The notes beneath the pieces are model-generated. The model made no database searches and had not been told where the DNA came from. It saw nothing but the letters and a program-made list of their open reading frames with translations. Of a stretch of 64,000 bases of DNA, positions 1 to 8,549 are shown one piece after another. The translations under genes and the position numbers were made by a program. Each line of letters opens with the position of its first letter. The stretch's first letter is position 1. Source of the stretch: an uncultured Actinomyces sp. (GTDB taxonomy: Bacteria; Actinomycetota; Actinomycetes; Actinomycetales; Actinomycetaceae); contig UWSI01000007.1 in assembly GCA_900541895.1 (NCBI GenBank), positions 1 to 64,000 on the forward strand, in the 5' to 3' direction.

Positions 1-709
1 ACCTGGTGCCGGGAAGGTCTGGCACCGTGTACAAGAACTGGCTGGCCGAGCGCGGAAAAGACTTCCGTGCGGGGGTGCGAATCGCGACGCTAGATCCCCT
101 TCCAGGGACAGCAAGAACGCCATCGCTTGGCCTGCTCCAAGGACGCAACCAGCGTGCCAGGCGCCTGTCACATCGTCACACTCGCCGGGGGACGACCCAG
201 GTGAGGTACGCCGCCGCGTCCAGCAAGACACGACCGGTCACCGCGGACGCAGGGGGGGGATCGCCTCTACCAAATCCGGCTTCTCCTGCGCGCCTCGCGT
301 GATCGGCTCACCAAGCGTCAACGGGAACGACTCCATGCAGCCTTCATTGCCGACGAGGCGCACATCGGTGTCGAAGTCGCCTACCACTGCGCCCAGCAAG
401 TCCGAGACGTCTTCCACCAAGCCACACCCGTCCAAGCCCAACGCCTGGCCACGCACCTCATCGAGAGACTACCAATGTGTCCCATCCCCGAAATCACCCG
501 CCTAGGCCGGACCCCACGCAAGTGGAAGGACGCCTTCTTAGCCTACCTCGACACAGGCGGAGCCAGCAACAGGCCAACAGAAGCCATCAACGGACATTAT
601 CGAACTAGGCAGACGCACCACCAGAGGCTACCGCAACCCTACCAACCACCAACTCCGAATACTCCTCATCGCAGGAAGCCTAGACGCCTCCACCCACACT
701 CAACTCTGA
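1..709 (+). pseudogene. Degenerate ISL3-family transposase, C-terminal part
   Basis: Transposase-like peptide is readable only by switching between all three plus-strand frames. It begins with a stretch ending in RAGVRIATLDP (from about base 6), continues in another frame through AAFIADEAHIGVEVAYHCAQ and the RLGRTPRKWKDAFLAYLDTGGASNRPTEAING block (about 325-590), and finishes in a third frame with GYRNPTNHQLRILLIAG and a stop at 707-709. The TEAING / GYRNPTN end is typical of ISL3-type transposases. At least three frame changes mean it cannot be functional. The 5' part lies outside the window. No terminal inverted repeat could be identified. It abuts the end of the mannoside ABC operon (stop at 740). 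Confidence 0.8.
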
Positions 710-739
710 AGAGCCCATAAAGCGATCACTGCCCGATAC

Positions 740-1648
740 TCAGCCCTTGACGCCGCCTGCCTCAACGCCCTTGAAGAAGTACTTCTGTGCAAAGGCAAAG
801 AGAACGATCAAGGGGATCAAAGCAATCATCGTTCCAGCCGCAACGACGCGTTGGTCTGTACCAAATGATGACTGAAGATACTGCATACCAACCGTCAAGG
901 TGTACTTCTCAGGCTCGTTCAAAACAACCAACGGCCACAGGAAGTCATCCCACGCACCGATAAAGGACATAAGCGCCACAACCGATGCCATACCTTTGAC
1001 ATTTGGCCACACGATGTGGCGTAGACGCTGGTATGTGGTTGCGCCGTCAATTGCTGCTGCATCCAGAATCGAATTTGGGATGGCGCGTGCTGCGGTGTAC
1101 ATCAACAGCACATTCATCGCTGAAATTGCACCTGGAAGGAACACCCCGACGAGGCTGTTCGCAGCACCCAAAGACTTGATAGTGAGGTACTGAGAAGTCA
1201 GCGTCACTTCACCGGGAAGCAGCAGGGTTGACAGCATGATTGCCATGAACAGCCCCTTGCCCCTGAACTTCATCTGCGCAAAGGCATAACCAGCAAAGGT
1301 CGAGAAAACAACATTTGTCAGCACTGTTCCAATACCAACAAGCAGCGAGTGCCAGGCGTAGCTAATGACAGGAACTGTTCGTAAAACTTCTGAGTAATTA
1401 TCCAGTGTTGGGTTACTCGGGATCAGGCTGGGTGGGAACGCATAAATATCATCCCCAGGCCCTTTGAGGGAGGTCGAGAGTTCCCAAAGGAAGGGGCCAA
1501 CTGTGATAACGAAACAGAAAAGTAGCAGCAGATAACGACCGATGAAACCGGGAAGCGTTGGCTTGTCAAAACCCGCTTCTCCACGTCGCCTCCACGGAAG
1601 CTCACGTCTGGGGGTTTCACTTCGAGTATTCACGGTTGCGGTACTCAT
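740..1648 (-). CDS. Carbohydrate ABC transporter permease, MalG/CUT1 type
   Basis: A 302-residue inner-membrane permease with about six hydrophobic segments and the EAA-type loop near residues 198-215 (DAAAIDGATTYQRLRHIVWP), which docks the ATPase. A cytoplasmic N-terminus of about 35 residues precedes the first TM. The start codon overlaps the stop of the upstream permease by 4 nt (ATGA), so the two are translationally coupled and form the heterodimeric channel. It is the last gene of the mannosidase operon. No ATPase gene lies nearby, so it probably shares an MsmK/UgpC-type ATPase encoded elsewhere (inference from actinobacterial CUT1 systems). Confidence 0.93.
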   Translation of the reverse strand: MSTATVNTRSETPRRELPWRRRGEAGFDKPTLPGFIGRYLLLLFCFVITVGPFLWELSTSLKGPGDDIYAFPPSLIPSNPTLDNYSEVLRTVPVISYAWHSLLVGIGTVLTNVVFSTFAGYAFAQMKFRGKGLFMAIMLSTLLLPGEVTLTSQYLTIKSLGAANSLVGVFLPGAISAMNVLLMYTAARAIPNSILDAAAIDGATTYQRLRHIVWPNVKGMASVVALMSFIGAWDDFLWPLVVLNEPEKYTLTVGMQYLQSSFGTDQRVVAAGTMIALIPLIVLFAFAQKYFFKGVEAGGVKG

Positions 1649-2676
1649 TCCCTGATCCCTTCCGTGTTTGATACGCCTACTTCGGCAAGTTCCTCGCGCT
1701 CAACGTGGGCATCCGTCTCCTTCAGAGACGTCTGGTCTTTAAGCCGCAATTCATGCGCCTTCTGTGCTTCCTTGGACTTCTTCCGCAGGCGAAGAGCAGC
1801 ACGGATTTCAGGTCCCTGATTAATCCACGCAACCAGCAAGAGAGGACCAATAGTCAGGAAGAAGAGAGCTACCGACAGCGCGGAAGCATAGCCAAGATTT
1901 CCGCGGAGTCCCTTTCCGGTTGCTTGAATCAACATCACAATTGACTGAGCTTGACCGCCTGGCCCACCAGATCCATTGGTCAGCACGTAAATCTCAGAGA
2001 AGATTCGCATTGCCGAGACCGTAATGAGCGCTGAGATTAGCAACATTGCTGGCTTGACGGCAGGGACGGTTACGGTCCAGAAACGACGCCACGCGCCCGC
2101 ACCATCCAGTGCGGCAGCCTCGTGTAGTTCCTTATTTACGCCGGCAAGAGCCGCAAGATACACGACCATGTAGTAGCCGAGGCCCTTCCACACTGTCAGC
2201 GACGTTGACGACAGAAGAATGAGCCAGCGATCAACGAGGAAGTTAATCGAGTGGTCCGTCATACCGACGAATTGCAGCGATTGGTTAATAAGACCCTTCG
2301 AGTCAAATAGCCAGGACCAGATAATACCGACCACCACGACCGAGGCGATGACCGGGAAGTAATAGCTCGTCCGGAAAATAGAAATTCCGGGGACTTTTTT
2401 CTCAACCAGTAGTGCGAGCAGAAGAGGAAGGAAAGTCAGTAGGGGGACACAGACCAGAACGTAAACCAGTGAGGTCGTCAGAGCGTAGCCAAAGCGCTCG
2501 TCACTGAAGAGAGTGACAAAATTCGTCAGTCCAATAAACTTGGCAGGCTTGAGCGGGCGCGCATCAGTAAATGCAAGAACAACGGTGTTCAAGAAAGGCC
2601 AGATGGAAAATACCAAGACCCAAATGACCGCCGGCGCAAGCAGGAGATAGGGAGTTAGCTTTGAGTGGGATTTCAT
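1645..2676 (-). CDS. Carbohydrate ABC transporter permease, MalF/CUT1 type
   Basis: A 343-residue permease that partners the downstream MalG-type protein. The chosen start (MKSHSKLTPY) follows an AAGGAGG ribosome site about 8 nt upstream on the minus strand; the longer open frame to 2733 lacks such a signal. There are six TM segments, an EAA loop around residues 190-210 (HEAAALDGAGAWRRFWTVTVP), and a charged cytoplasmic tail of about 50 residues (RLRKKSKEAQKAHELRLKD and onward) that is longer than usual. It is separated from the binding-protein gene by a strong hairpin at 2747-2781. Confidence 0.93.
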   Translation of the reverse strand: MKSHSKLTPYLLLAPAVIWVLVFSIWPFLNTVVLAFTDARPLKPAKFIGLTNFVTLFSDERFGYALTTSLVYVLVCVPLLTFLPLLLALLVEKKVPGISIFRTSYYFPVIASVVVVGIIWSWLFDSKGLINQSLQFVGMTDHSINFLVDRWLILLSSTSLTVWKGLGYYMVVYLAALAGVNKELHEAAALDGAGAWRRFWTVTVPAVKPAMLLISALITVSAMRIFSEIYVLTNGSGGPGGQAQSIVMLIQATGKGLRGNLGYASALSVALFFLTIGPLLLVAWINQGPEIRAALRLRKKSKEAQKAHELRLKDQTSLKETDAHVEREELAEVGVSNTEGIRE

Positions 2677-2746
2677 GTGTTGTTCCTCCTTATCCCAAAG
2701 AAAGTCGGTACACAGAGCCGCCACTGATAACAAGAGCGGCGGGGAC

Positions 2747-2781
2747 GGTGGTGTTGGGAGAAGCTAGCTCCCAACACCACC
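2747..2781 (-). promoter_or_regulatory. Intercistronic hairpin between binding protein and permease genes
   Basis: A perfect 14-bp stem (GGTGGTGTTGGGAG at 2747-2760 with CTCCCAACACCACC at 2768-2781) around a 7-nt loop, located between the solute-binding protein stop (2796) and the permease start (2676). No U-tract follows on the minus strand. It therefore looks like a partial terminator or 3'-end stabiliser, which in sugar ABC operons raises binding-protein mRNA over permease mRNA. A second short GCCGC...GCGGC stem follows at about 2717-2740. Confidence 0.7.
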
Positions 2782-2795
2782 AAGTGATCAGAGAA

Positions 2796-4082
2796 TCACT
2801 TTGCCAGGTTATCGTTGCAGTACTTGACTGCCTTATCAAGGGCGTCCTTAGAGGAGATTTCACCCTTCACAGCAAGAGCAAGCTGCTGCTTGACGTAGGT
2901 ACCCATCTCGTCGGTGAACTGCAGCGGAGACTGCTCAACGGTGTTGGGCAGTTCCTTTGCGGCCAGCTCAGTGGCCTTCTTCTGCAGGTCAAGAGAGACA
3001 ACAGAGGTGAAAGCCTCGGGCTTCTCGTTACCGGCCTTGGTTCCGGGGAAGAAGCCCTGAGCGATCTTAACGAACTCAACCTGGTTCTTCGTATTGGTCA
3101 CGTACTGTGCAAACTTCACGGCAGCGGCCTGGTTCTTAGAGTTCTTCGCAACCGAGATACCCTGGATGAACACCGGTGCGTGGCCGATGCGCGGGGTAAC
3201 CTCGGTCTGATCGATCAGAGAAGGAGCATCTGCCTTAAGCGCGGATGCAAAGCCAGCTGAACCGGTGGTCCAGGTGCTCTTCCCCTGCTTGTAAAGCGCC
3301 GCATTGCCCTGGTAGTCAGCGTTCAGGGCCTCGGCAGGCATTGCGCCATCCTTGTAGGCCTTCTGGAACTGGTCGATAATCTTGGCAGCTTCATCGGTGT
3401 TGAAGACGAACTTTCCGTCCTTGTAGATATCAATACCAGCAGCAGAGAAGGTACCAATGTCGGGAACGGAGGAGATCATCTTGACCTCGCCGTTGCTGGC
3501 CTTAGCAACATTCGAGGCCATCGAAAAGAGTTCGTCGAGGGTGGTCGGAAGCTTAGAGGTATCGACACCTACTTCTTTCATCTTGCCAACGTTGTACCAG
3601 TTCAGATCGGTACCCAGGTACCAGGGGTATCCATAGTGCCCCTCGATATTGGGGAACTGGTAGGCCTTTGCAGCACTATCGACATACTCGGAGACCTTCG
3701 CTCCTTCAACCTTGTCAAGATCGACAAGAAGTCCGGTATCCGCAAGCTTGTATGCGAAGCCCGGGGGCAGGTTCAGAACATCGGGAAGTTCACCGGAGTT
3801 AGCTTGCTGGAGGATCTTGTCCTCGTAGCCGTCGCCGGGCTGATCAATCCACTTGACCTTGATGTCGGGGTTCTCAGCCTCGAAGTCCTTCACCAACTGC
3901 TCGAAGTAGGGGGTGAAACGATCGTTCTTTAGTGACCAAGTCTGGAAGGAAATCTCAGTAGTGCCGCCTGCTGAGCTAGAAGCACTAGAGGTGGAGCTTG
4001 CACCGGATCCGCCGGTGCAAGCGGCGAGGCTAAACGCCGCAGCAAGTGCGACACCAGTCACGATAGTGCGCGTCTTACGCAT
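2796..4082 (-). CDS. Sugar ABC transporter substrate-binding lipoprotein
   Basis: A 428-residue extracellular solute-binding protein (CUT1 family 1 fold). The start MRKTRTIV was chosen because an AGGAGAAG ribosome site precedes it and a classical lipoprotein signal peptide follows, with lipobox LAAC around residues 17-20 and then a Ser/Gly-rich linker. Further in are typical family-1 features: FEAENPDIKVKWID, the W/Y-rich sugar-contact region GYPWYLGTDLNWYN, and a C-terminal helical lobe. It is encoded between the GH5-like hydrolase and the permeases, so its ligand is probably the oligosaccharide cut by GH38/GH5 (inference: a mannoside). Confidence 0.93.
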   Translation of the reverse strand: MRKTRTIVTGVALAAAFSLAACTGGSGASSTSSASSSAGGTTEISFQTWSLKNDRFTPYFEQLVKDFEAENPDIKVKWIDQPGDGYEDKILQQANSGELPDVLNLPPGFAYKLADTGLLVDLDKVEGAKVSEYVDSAAKAYQFPNIEGHYGYPWYLGTDLNWYNVGKMKEVGVDTSKLPTTLDELFSMASNVAKASNGEVKMISSVPDIGTFSAAGIDIYKDGKFVFNTDEAAKIIDQFQKAYKDGAMPAEALNADYQGNAALYKQGKSTWTTGSAGFASALKADAPSLIDQTEVTPRIGHAPVFIQGISVAKNSKNQAAAVKFAQYVTNTKNQVEFVKIAQGFFPGTKAGNEKPEAFTSVVSLDLQKKATELAAKELPNTVEQSPLQFTDEMGTYVKQQLALAVKGEISSKDALDKAVKYCNDNLAK

Positions 4083-4123
4083 GGTCTTCTCCTTCGAAGG
4101 TTTTTTCGTTGAACGCTGTGGAA

Positions 4124-5365
4124 TTAGGAATCCCACGTTGAGAGGAAAATATTCTTTTCCTCGTCCTTGCTCTCGCCCGAAGAACGATAACAAGAACGAT
4201 TCAATTCGATTCGACGGACATCGCCCGCTAATGCGAGTTCCATCCAGCGATCGAAATATTCGTGCCGAGCGTCGGTGTCGACGCGCGTCCACTCCTGTGC
4301 AGTCAGGGGGAGGGACGAACGTTGCTCACCAAGAGCTCGCGCATCCGCCCAACGCTGAGCAGCACGATGGAAGGCCTCTCCAATGGGTTTTGGATTGCCA
4401 TCCTGTCCCAACAGTCCCAAGGAATGCTCGAGTGCCGGGAAATCTGAGAGGTCACGGGAGACATCGTGGGAGCACCACCAGGTGACTCCTTCGAGGCCGG
4501 GAGATACTCCGCCACCTCGTTCTCCCATGAGAATTTCTACGGTGTCTGTGAGGAACTGAGGAGCCTCTTCTGGATCCACGTAGTTCTCAGGTGCACCGAT
4601 TTCTTGAAGCCATACGCCACGCGAGGGGTCCTCGGCCCACGCAGCTGCGAGTTCGCACAGGTAACGGGCAAACCACACGAGCTGCGGGGCACGAGCACCA
4701 AGACGCGGACCAACCCGACCAAAAATCCATGAATGGACAGTGGTGAGATCTCCCAATGACGTGGCCATTTGGGGAGAAAAAGGCTGGTCGTTTTCAAACC
4801 ATAGATCGTCATCATGACTGTGGGTGCGAACGCCTTCGGGCCACTCTTCACGGGCAGTACCGAGCATTTGCTCCAACCAGCGTCCCGCTTCTTCCTCAGT
4901 GACTTTGTGAGGGAAAGGATGACGCGATGCGGCAAATTGGAAGAACTCATTGCCAATCGACAAGCCACTAGCAGCGGGGATGCCACGCAGCGCCTGTGCC
5001 ATCTCGCTGATCAGATTGCGTTCTGCTTGAACGACATCCGGGTCAGTAAAGAGATTGCGTCGATGCCACGAGGTGACCCACGAAGGTAGGAAGTCAAAAG
5101 ATGAGAGGTGTCCTTGAAGGACATCCACAGTCACCTGAAGACCGCACTCCCCCGCAATTTCAACCACGGTTGCAACATCGTCAATTGCCTTTGAGCGAAT
5201 GAGAGTGCGATTGGGTTGAAGGAGCGGCCAGATCGGGAAAATCCTCACGTGGTCGGCACCGATAGCGCGGATCGCGTGGAAATCATCCCGCACGGCCTCG
5301 GAGTCAAAATCCAACCATGAATGGAACCATCCCTGCCGCGGAGTGTAGTTCACACCGAACTTCAT
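4124..5365 (-). CDS. Glycoside hydrolase, GH5-like (clan A TIM barrel)
   Basis: A 413-residue protein without a signal peptide, so probably cytoplasmic. The N-terminus reads MKFGVNYTPRQGWFHSW, and the pattern of barrel strands is that of GH5-type clan-A enzymes. The likely acid/base glutamate is in SIGNEFFQF (about residue 139) and the nucleophile in GVWLQEIGAP (about 260). Bracketed by the GH38 mannosidase upstream (14 nt gap) and the sugar-binding protein downstream, it probably cleaves a beta-linkage in a mannose-containing oligosaccharide after import. The exact GH family (GH5, GH113 or a neighbour) cannot be fixed by eye. The last 40 residues are charged and poorly conserved-looking. Confidence 0.75.
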   Translation of the reverse strand: MKFGVNYTPRQGWFHSWLDFDSEAVRDDFHAIRAIGADHVRIFPIWPLLQPNRTLIRSKAIDDVATVVEIAGECGLQVTVDVLQGHLSSFDFLPSWVTSWHRRNLFTDPDVVQAERNLISEMAQALRGIPAASGLSIGNEFFQFAASRHPFPHKVTEEEAGRWLEQMLGTAREEWPEGVRTHSHDDDLWFENDQPFSPQMATSLGDLTTVHSWIFGRVGPRLGARAPQLVWFARYLCELAAAWAEDPSRGVWLQEIGAPENYVDPEEAPQFLTDTVEILMGERGGGVSPGLEGVTWWCSHDVSRDLSDFPALEHSLGLLGQDGNPKPIGEAFHRAAQRWADARALGEQRSSLPLTAQEWTRVDTDARHEYFDRWMELALAGDVRRIELNRSCYRSSGESKDEEKNIFLSTWDS

Positions 5366-5379
5366 GACGACTCACCTAT

Positions 5380-8300
5380 TCACTTCGCGAAGGAAACCCG
5401 CAGCGTAGTGATCTGGAAGGCAGACAGATCGAAGGTCCACTTCCCTTGGCCGCCGCGGAGCTCGGGTTCGCTATCGCTCGGACGGTAACGCAGATCGCAA
5501 GCTGTGACAGAGCCAGCTTTAGGGGCACGGAATGTGACGCGTGAGGGCCCACCTTCAGCCTCGTACAGGCGGATCACAAGGTCACCACTGCGGTCAGGAG
5601 CCAAAGCAACTGACTCAACGACCGCACCACTAACACTAAAAGGAGCTTCGACGGGAGCGCCGCTGACCTCTCGCTCACCCAGGTTAATCTGCTGACCGGC
5701 AGCGACTGCCTCGAGAACCGAGGCATCGGGAACGATCCTAAAGTTCCACTGGTGCTGTCCCTGATCCTGATCGGGATCGGGGAATCGGGCCGACTTCACC
5801 AAGGTTGCGCGCACCTGCGACCAGGTACCTCGCCTGTCATTTTGGTGACGCGTGACATCCCACCCATAGGTGGCATCGTTTGCGATCGCCCACGAACGCG
5901 AGGCATTTTCCAAGCGGATCCAGCGGTGAGCAGAAACCTCAAAGCGGTAGGCATCCCACGAGGTATTCTCATGGGTTGGACGGGTAATGTACCCCATCTG
6001 CGTTTCGTACTGGGCGTGATCGGTGTGTAATTCAACCGGGATCGAAAGCTTGAGAAGCTTTTCATGCTCGTGCCAATCGGCCTCAACATGGAGGTCAATT
6101 GCTTTGCTTCCCGAGGTGAAAATCCAGACCAGCTCCATGCTGGAAGAATCAATACGCGCGGTGGAATGAATCTCTACCCGATCGTGTTCGACGACGACAT
6201 TGGACACCGAACGATCGGTGACAACACGTAGTGAATTGCGGTAGAAGGGATCCAAATCCCAGGCGTCCCACATATTCGGGAAGTCCTGATGAATATGGAA
6301 CTCTCCGGCCTTTTGACCGGCAGGAATCCATTCACGATCAGATTCAATTTCTCGCAGAGAGGTGAGTTCGCCACTTGCAGAAACACGCGCCTTAAAGAAG
6401 GCGTTCGTAATTTCGTAGCCATCGTCAACCTGGAGCAGGTGAACTCCCTGGGAGTCCTTTTCTTCCGCAGGCGCAGCAACCGACAGAGGTGCAGTTCCAC
6501 GAAGCGGGAAGGAGGACGCATTAGCAAGCAATTCCCCGCTTTGGCCGTCCTTGCTTGACGCAGTAAGAACCGTGAGCGCCTTCTGAATGAGCGCTTCACA
6601 ACCTTCGCGAATCTGCTTGTGAAGCTCACGGACTTCGCGGTAAACCCAAGCGATCGATGTTCCGGGCAGGATGTCGTGGAACTGGCAGAGCAAAAGGGTG
6701 CGCCAGTAAGAACGAAGCTCCTCATAGGGGTAATCCATCAAGCCTTGAATCGCAGCGTAAGAACACCACAGTTCAGTCTCGCGCAGGATTGACTCGCCGC
6801 GGCGGTTCCCTTGCTTCGCATCGATCTGTGAGGTGAAAGTGCCGCGGTGCAGCTCAAGATAGAGCTCACCAACCCACACCGGGATCTGGTCAGCATCTTC
6901 CAAAGCCCGATCAAAGAACTGCTTGGGAGTTTCCATGACAACTTCAGGGGCGCCGCGTAGTGAACGGAAGCGGTCAATGCGCTCAAGCATTTCACGGGTG
7001 GGACCGCCACCGCCGTCACCGTAGCCGAAGGGCATCAGGGAAACACTTGCATGTCCCTTGTCCTTGAAGTTCTCGACGGCGTGAGTGAGGTTTTGGCCGG
7101 TGACTTCCGCACCGTAGGTGTCCATCGGCGGGAAGTGCGTAAAGATTCGCGATCCATCAATGCCTTCCCACAACAGGGTGTGGTGCGGGAAGGTATTGAC
7201 CTGGTTCCATGAAATCTTTTGCGTCAGGAAGCGTTCGATTCCGGCTTCTCGAGCAATTTGAGGAAGCGCGGCAGAGTAGCCAAAAGAGTCAGGAAGCCAG
7301 ATTTCTTGGCACGAGGCGCCAAGTTCATTTTCGAAGAAGTCCAAGCCCTCAACCAGCTGGCGGCACATTGCCTCGCCGCCGGGAAGGACAGCATCCGGTT
7401 CGACCCACATTCCGCCTACGGGAACGATTCGGCCCTTTGCGACGAGCTCACGTACGCGCTCGAAAAGTTCAGGATCGTCTTCCTTCAGCCAGGCGACATG
7501 CTGGGCAGCAGGAAGGGCGAAGATCAAGGAAGAACCGTCCTCGATAAGACGGACGACGTTGGCAAGAGTCCTGTTGACCTTGCGACGCGTTTCGCGCAGT
7601 GGCCACAGCCATGCAGAGTCAATATGTGCATGGCCAACAGCGCTGATTCGGTGTGCTCCGGGGTAAGCAGCAGCCTCCATGAAAGGCTTCAGAAGTTGAC
7701 GTGCTGCGCCGGCAGTTCCAACCACATCGTCAAGATCGAGGCAATCGAGCGCACGATTGAGTCCCAGCAGGACATCCCATTCATGATCACCAAAGTGAGG
7801 CGCTGCCTCGATCATCTCGTGCAGAACTTGAATATCCAGTGCCAGTCCGTAGACATCTTCGTTTACGACGACAAGGTCTGCTTGGCGGAAGTGGTACAGC
7901 TCCTGGTGCGAAGCAGTGAGCTTATCGCCATCATGAGTGGGCTGGAAGGGAGGAATGCCCAAAAGCAAGGGGTTTGCCGCTGCCTCAATGACGTAGTCGA
8001 TGTTACTTCCGGCCTTTTGCGCGACAGGAAGCCACCGGCTTCGAGGGTTCAGGGCCTTGATAGTCTTCCCTGACAGGTCCCTGACCAGTGCTTCAGCATG
8101 GAAACCTACCGAGTGTTCCTCGAATCCCAGATCAATGCGAAGCTCAAGACGCTGACCTTGCAAAAGTTCCACGTCGTTGGGAACTTGACCATGGAGCTTG
8201 AACCACGTTGTCTGCCATGCTCCGCCCCATGTCTGTCCCAACTCAAAAGGAGTGAAGTCGGCTTTCATGGCCTGCGCAAAACGAACTGGCTCCGAGATGA

Positions 8301-8430
8301 CACCATCTTCTAAGGGCTGGCGCCACTGAGTGACATGCAGTGAAGAAATCTTCGTGTACTCGCGCGGAAGGATTCGTTCCTTCAATGTGCGTGTCACACG
8401 CTGCATGAGGATTTCTTGATTATCGTGCAT
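5380..8430 (-). CDS. Alpha-mannosidase, glycoside hydrolase family 38
   Basis: About 1016 residues, the usual size for bacterial cytosolic GH38 enzymes that trim terminal alpha-mannose. The start at MHDNQEILMQ follows a GGAG site; an open extension of 13 codons upstream is unlikely to be used. The zinc and active-site motif GHAHIDSAWLWPL is near residue 266, and the nucleophile-containing WLPDSFGYSAALPQI near residue 380. The N-terminal beta-jellyroll of the family and a C-terminal beta domain ending DLSAFQITTLRV are present. There is no signal peptide. It is the first gene of the five-gene mannoside operon, with a LacI-type operator in its upstream region. Confidence 0.95.
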   Translation of the reverse strand: MHDNQEILMQRVTRTLKERILPREYTKISSLHVTQWRQPLEDGVISEPVRFAQAMKADFTPFELGQTWGGAWQTTWFKLHGQVPNDVELLQGQRLELRIDLGFEEHSVGFHAEALVRDLSGKTIKALNPRSRWLPVAQKAGSNIDYVIEAAANPLLLGIPPFQPTHDGDKLTASHQELYHFRQADLVVVNEDVYGLALDIQVLHEMIEAAPHFGDHEWDVLLGLNRALDCLDLDDVVGTAGAARQLLKPFMEAAAYPGAHRISAVGHAHIDSAWLWPLRETRRKVNRTLANVVRLIEDGSSLIFALPAAQHVAWLKEDDPELFERVRELVAKGRIVPVGGMWVEPDAVLPGGEAMCRQLVEGLDFFENELGASCQEIWLPDSFGYSAALPQIAREAGIERFLTQKISWNQVNTFPHHTLLWEGIDGSRIFTHFPPMDTYGAEVTGQNLTHAVENFKDKGHASVSLMPFGYGDGGGGPTREMLERIDRFRSLRGAPEVVMETPKQFFDRALEDADQIPVWVGELYLELHRGTFTSQIDAKQGNRRGESILRETELWCSYAAIQGLMDYPYEELRSYWRTLLLCQFHDILPGTSIAWVYREVRELHKQIREGCEALIQKALTVLTASSKDGQSGELLANASSFPLRGTAPLSVAAPAEEKDSQGVHLLQVDDGYEITNAFFKARVSASGELTSLREIESDREWIPAGQKAGEFHIHQDFPNMWDAWDLDPFYRNSLRVVTDRSVSNVVVEHDRVEIHSTARIDSSSMELVWIFTSGSKAIDLHVEADWHEHEKLLKLSIPVELHTDHAQYETQMGYITRPTHENTSWDAYRFEVSAHRWIRLENASRSWAIANDATYGWDVTRHQNDRRGTWSQVRATLVKSARFPDPDQDQGQHQWNFRIVPDASVLEAVAAGQQINLGEREVSGAPVEAPFSVSGAVVESVALAPDRSGDLVIRLYEAEGGPSRVTFRAPKAGSVTACDLRYRPSDSEPELRGGQGKWTFDLSAFQITTLRVSFAK

Positions 8431-8486
8431 CACGTCTCCGTCTTCTGCAGTGCTTCTACTTCGAGGCACTGCGTTTAGAATAGCAA

Positions 8487-8500
8487 CTAATCCGGTTTAG
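8487..8500. promoter_or_regulatory. Putative LacI-family operator
   Basis: The 14-mer CTAATCCGGTTTAG is palindromic apart from one mismatched pair and has the central CG typical of LacI-family operators. It sits in the 119-bp space between the divergent mannosidase operon and the lacI-type gene. A partial second copy sharing AATCCG lies at about 8514-8530 (GTAACAATCCGATTAC). Autoregulation of the regulator plus repression of the operon is the simplest reading (inference). Confidence 0.6.
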
Positions 8501-8549
8501 TACGAGGTAAACTTGTAACAATCCGATTACGACCAGAGAAGGTATCGCA

